Assembly: GCF_003007715.1 (NCBI RefSeq) | Contig: NZ_PXNO01000001.1 | Span: 26,001 to 90,000 of the forward strand | Direction of reading: 5' to 3' | Length of the DNA stretch: 64,000 bases | Origin: Marinobacter shengliensis | GTDB lineage: Bacteria; Pseudomonadota; Gammaproteobacteria; Pseudomonadales; Oleiphilaceae | Part shown: piece after piece, positions 61,568 through 64,000 of the stretch | Layout: each line of letters starts with the position of its first letter | Position numbering within the stretch: the stretch's first letter is position 1 | Position numbers and translations under genes: made by a program | Notes under the pieces: generated by a model | The model's database searches: none | Told to the model about the DNA's origin: nothing | The model's input: only the letters and a program-made list of their open reading frames with translations

Positions 61568-62539
61568 ATGCTCATCAAACGGCGTCCTTCATGGTCTTTG
61601 CCCGAATCCGAAGTCACTCCCCGGTCTGTCTATCTGAACCGACGTAAATTCATGACCGGAGCTATTGCCTCTGCTGCAGCCCTCGCTGCGCCCGGCCTTT
61701 TGCGGGCAGGTGGCAGCCCGACAACCACACCGTTGACCTTCCGTGAAGCGCCGGAGTACTCGACCGACGAGAAGAAAACGCCCTTTGATGCAGTAGCCAA
61801 GTACAATAATTTCTATGAGTTTGGCACCGGCAAGGGCGACCCTGCCAAGTATGCCCACGAGATGTCTGTGGACCCCTGGTCTGTGGAGGTTGATGGCGAG
61901 TGTGCCCGGCCAGGTCGTTACGCTCTGGAAGATCTGCTGAAGCCCCACGACTATGAAGAGCGAATCTACCGGCTCCGCTGTGTTGAGGCTTGGTCTATGG
62001 TGATTCCCTGGGTTGGCGTGCCGTTAGCGACAGTATTAAGCCGCCTGGAGCCGAATTCGCGAGCGAAGTACGTGTACTTCGAAACCCTGCATGACCCAAA
62101 ACAGATGCGAGGGCAGCGCTCCCTGTTCAGTACCATAGATTGGCCGTACAGGGAGGGGCTACGTATGGATGAGGCGATGAACGAGCTTTCTTTCCTGGCG
62201 ATTGGTCTCTACGGCGAAACCCTGCCTAATCAGAATGGCGCTCCGATCCGCCTCGTGGTTCCCTGGAAGTACGGATTCAAGAGTATTAAATCGATAGTTC
62301 GGATTCGGTTTCTGGAAGAGCAGCCTAAAACGACCTGGGAATTGCTTGCGCCAAGTGAGTACGGATTCTATGCCAACGTAAACCCTGAGGTGGATCATCC
62401 GCGTTGGAGTCAGAAGAGAGAGCGGCGTTTACCCTCTGGTGTACTCCGTCCGAATTGGATGGAAACCCGGATGTTTAATGGTTACGAAGAGCAGGTTGCC
62501 CATCTCTACAAAGGGATGGACCTGGCCAAGTTCTACTGA
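61568..62539 (+). CDS. msrP: Periplasmic methionine sulfoxide reductase, molybdopterin subunit
   Basis: Repairs oxidised methionine in envelope proteins (formerly YedY). 323 residues. Twin-arginine signal [18 protein letters not shown] with Arg25-Arg26, so it is exported folded by Tat. Molybdenum ligand Cys138 in [14 protein letters not shown] 61568. The stop overlaps the msrQ ATG by one base. Confidence 0.97.
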   Translation: MLIKRRPSWSLPESEVTPRSVYLNRRKFMTGAIASAAALAAPGLLRAGGSPTTTPLTFREAPEYSTDEKKTPFDAVAKYNNFYEFGTGKGDPAKYAHEMSVDPWSVEVDGECARPGRYALEDLLKPHDYEERIYRLRCVEAWSMVIPWVGVPLATVLSRLEPNSRAKYVYFETLHDPKQMRGQRSLFSTIDWPYREGLRMDEAMNELSFLAIGLYGETLPNQNGAPIRLVVPWKYGFKSIKSIVRIRFLEEQPKTTWELLAPSEYGFYANVNPEVDHPRWSQKRERRLPSGVLRPNWMETRMFNGYEEQVAHLYKGMDLAKFY

Positions 62540-63162
62540 TGTTGCCTGCAGCCGAACGAATGGTGTCGAGCGTTGTGGCAAAAGTTATCGTCTTTTGCGT
62601 CGCCTTGATGCCGCTGATATGGCTGGTGACCGATGTTGTGCTTGGCCGAATAGGGCCGGATCCTGGCCAGGAGATAACAGAGCGGCTGGGTATTGCGGCC
62701 TTTCAGTTATTGCTTGTGACGCTTCTGATAACGCCTTTGAAGAAAATGACCGGCTGGCCTGGTTGGTTACGCCATCGGCGCATGCTGGGTTTGTTTGCCT
62801 TCTTTTACGCAGTGTTGCATGTGTTTGCGTTCTTGCAGCTGATTCTCGGTTGGGGCGATTTGTGGGCGACTTTCACACGCCGGCCCTACATCGCCCTGGG
62901 GGCAGTCGCCTTCCTCCTGATGATTCCTCTCGCATTAACGTCAACAAAAGCGATGATGAAGCGGATGGGTCGTCGATGGAAACCGGTCCACCGCTTGATC
63001 TACCTGTCGGCAGTTTTCGCCTGGCTGCATTTTTTGTGGCAGGCAAGGAGCGATGTGACCGAAATGGTGGTATACGGGCTGTTGCTTCTGGCTTTGCTGT
63101 TTATCAGGGCATACTGGTTTGGTGTTTCTTCGTTGGTTCCCTTGCGAAAGTCCAGAGCTTGA
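62539..63162 (+). CDS. msrQ: Heme membrane subunit of the methionine sulfoxide reductase system
   Basis: Inner-membrane b-type cytochrome that passes electrons to MsrP (formerly YedZ). 207 residues with about six hydrophobic helices. Likely heme-ligand histidines are in LRHRRMLGL, YAVLHVF and KPVHRLIYLSAVFAWLHF. ATG 62539 in the TGATG overlap with msrP. No terminator is visible before the rRNA promoters. Confidence 0.96.
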   Translation: MLPAAERMVSSVVAKVIVFCVALMPLIWLVTDVVLGRIGPDPGQEITERLGIAAFQLLLVTLLITPLKKMTGWPGWLRHRRMLGLFAFFYAVLHVFAFLQLILGWGDLWATFTRRPYIALGAVAFLLMIPLALTSTKAMMKRMGRRWKPVHRLIYLSAVFAWLHFLWQARSDVTEMVVYGLLLLALLFIRAYWFGVSSLVPLRKSRA

Positions 63163-63245
63163 TTGGAAAGTAAGCATTTTGGTGGCGTATTGACCAGTGG
63201 CATAGGTGGAAACCGAATGAGGGGAAAGTTTTTCGAAAAAGGGCG

Positions 63246-63273
63246 TTGACAGTTTTCGTGGCGCCTGTAGAAT
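63246..63273 (+). promoter_or_regulatory. rrn promoter P1
   Basis: TTGACA (63246-63251), 16-bp spacer, TAGAAT (63268-63273). Perfect -35, 5 of 6 in the -10. An A-rich stretch just upstream (63236-63240) may act as UP element. Confidence 0.85.
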
Positions 63274-63378
63274 GCGCACCACTTCTGAGGGACAAGCCGC
63301 TGACGGCAACCTCCCAGACGAAAGCAACTGTTTGAAAGTATTCGAAAATTTGATCTGAAGATTCTTCGAAATAAACGG

Positions 63379-63406
63379 TTGACAGGGCAGCGGAACGATG
63401 TAGAAT
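63379..63406 (+). promoter_or_regulatory. rrn promoter P2
   Basis: TTGACA (63379-63384), 16-bp spacer, TAGAAT (63401-63406): the same two hexamers and spacer length as P1, 133 bp downstream. Confidence 0.85.
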
Positions 63407-63418
63407 ACGCGGCCTTGA

Positions 63419-63448
63419 TTGAGCAACAGCTCAAACGCTCTTTAAAAA
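63419..63448 (+). promoter_or_regulatory. rRNA antitermination site (boxB-like hairpin and boxA)
   Basis: TTGAGC/GCTCAA around AACA (63419-63434) resembles boxB. The following CGCTCTTTAAAAA (63436-63448) resembles boxA, TGCTCTTTAACA. NusB, encoded at 18821, is the expected boxA-binding factor. Confidence 0.75.
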
Positions 63449-63575
63449 GTTAACCAAGTAATTCGTGTGGGCGCTGGCCGAGGTATTTCGGATACGAAAT
63501 ATCAGGACAGTGACTCGTCGAAATTGAGTTTTGTCTTGAGCAAGAATTAAGAACTTTCGAGTTCTTGTATGATTT

Positions 63576-64000
<425 letters not shown>

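Larger units (their letters stand above)
63163..63575 (+). other. rRNA operon promoter and leader region (413 bp)
   Basis: No protein gene. Contains two sigma-70 promoters with the same hexamers, A/T-rich tracts before each (possible UP elements), a boxB-like hairpin, a boxA-like sequence and the 16S precursor leader. Confidence 0.85.

Noticed and set aside
62439..63173. 244-codon frame overlapping msrP/msrQ on the same strand
   Set aside because: The overlapping frame contains msrQ with clear membrane helices and a TGATG junction; the alternative frame has no recognisable features.

Overview
The window is a 64-kb chromosomal segment of a gammaproteobacterium, most likely a Marinobacter species. 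The evidence is the partial 16S rRNA at the right end, a wax ester synthase/diacylglycerol acyltransferase gene, and housekeeping blocks in an order close to that of Pseudomonas. It is almost entirely core genome. I see no insertion sequence, prophage, CRISPR array or tRNA gene.

Layout. (1) 1-9.9 kb: 3' part of aroB, a DamX-like AAA/SPOR protein, gltB-gltD and hemE. (2) 9.9-14 kb: a PilZ-domain gene between two inverted copies of a structured repeat, then radA-ettA on the minus strand. (3) 14-21 kb: glyA, nrdR, ribD, ribBA, ribH, nusB, thiL, pgpA and a small DUF6316-like gene. (4) 21-26.7 kb: a DUF2057-like lipoprotein, a wax ester synthase, a LysR regulator divergent from a glutathionyl-hydroquinone reductase, and ispB. 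(5) 26.9-30.4 kb: rplU-rpmA-obgE-proB, with convergent rpsT. (6) 30.6-38.3 kb: murJ, ribF, ileS, lspA, fkpB, ispH. (7) 38.5-48.9 kb: a type IV pilus minor-pilin cassette (fimU-like, pilV, pilW, pilX, pilY1, pilE) facing fimT-like, pilR and pilS; pilR carries a frameshift. (8) 49-56.8 kb: nadE, bamD, rluD, pgeF, clpB with a sigma-32-like promoter, and a DUF4124 protein. (9) 57-63.2 kb: ilvI-ilvH-ilvC, pssA, msrP-msrQ. (10) 63.2-64 kb: a tandem-promoter rrn leader and the 5' part of a 16S rRNA gene.

The most interesting observation is a dispersed family of five structured elements of about 100-112 nt, at 9922, 10582, 13827, 37214 and 53381. Each has long inverted arms (23-29 bp) whose sequence changes from copy to copy while staying self-complementary. 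The arms enclose two small hairpins. In one strand orientation all ten hairpins have a hexaloop of the form A-N-G-G-R-N, and nine of ten are A-N-G-G-A-N. This is the CsrA/RsmA recognition loop, and one copy matches the published CsrA-selected consensus at 11 of 12 positions. Stem substitutions are compensated while the loops are conserved. I propose a family of paired RsmA/CsrA-binding hairpins carried in untranslated regions. This is an inference from sequence only, and I cannot exclude that the family is already catalogued.

Other points: a riboflavin operon lacking riboflavin synthase and with a degenerate GTP cyclohydrolase II domain; a two-phase 21-unit hexanucleotide repeat coding Glu-Pro in the DamX-like gene; a cluster of GGGGTCAGACCCC palindromes upstream of the reductase gene; and lower G+C in the pilin cassette.
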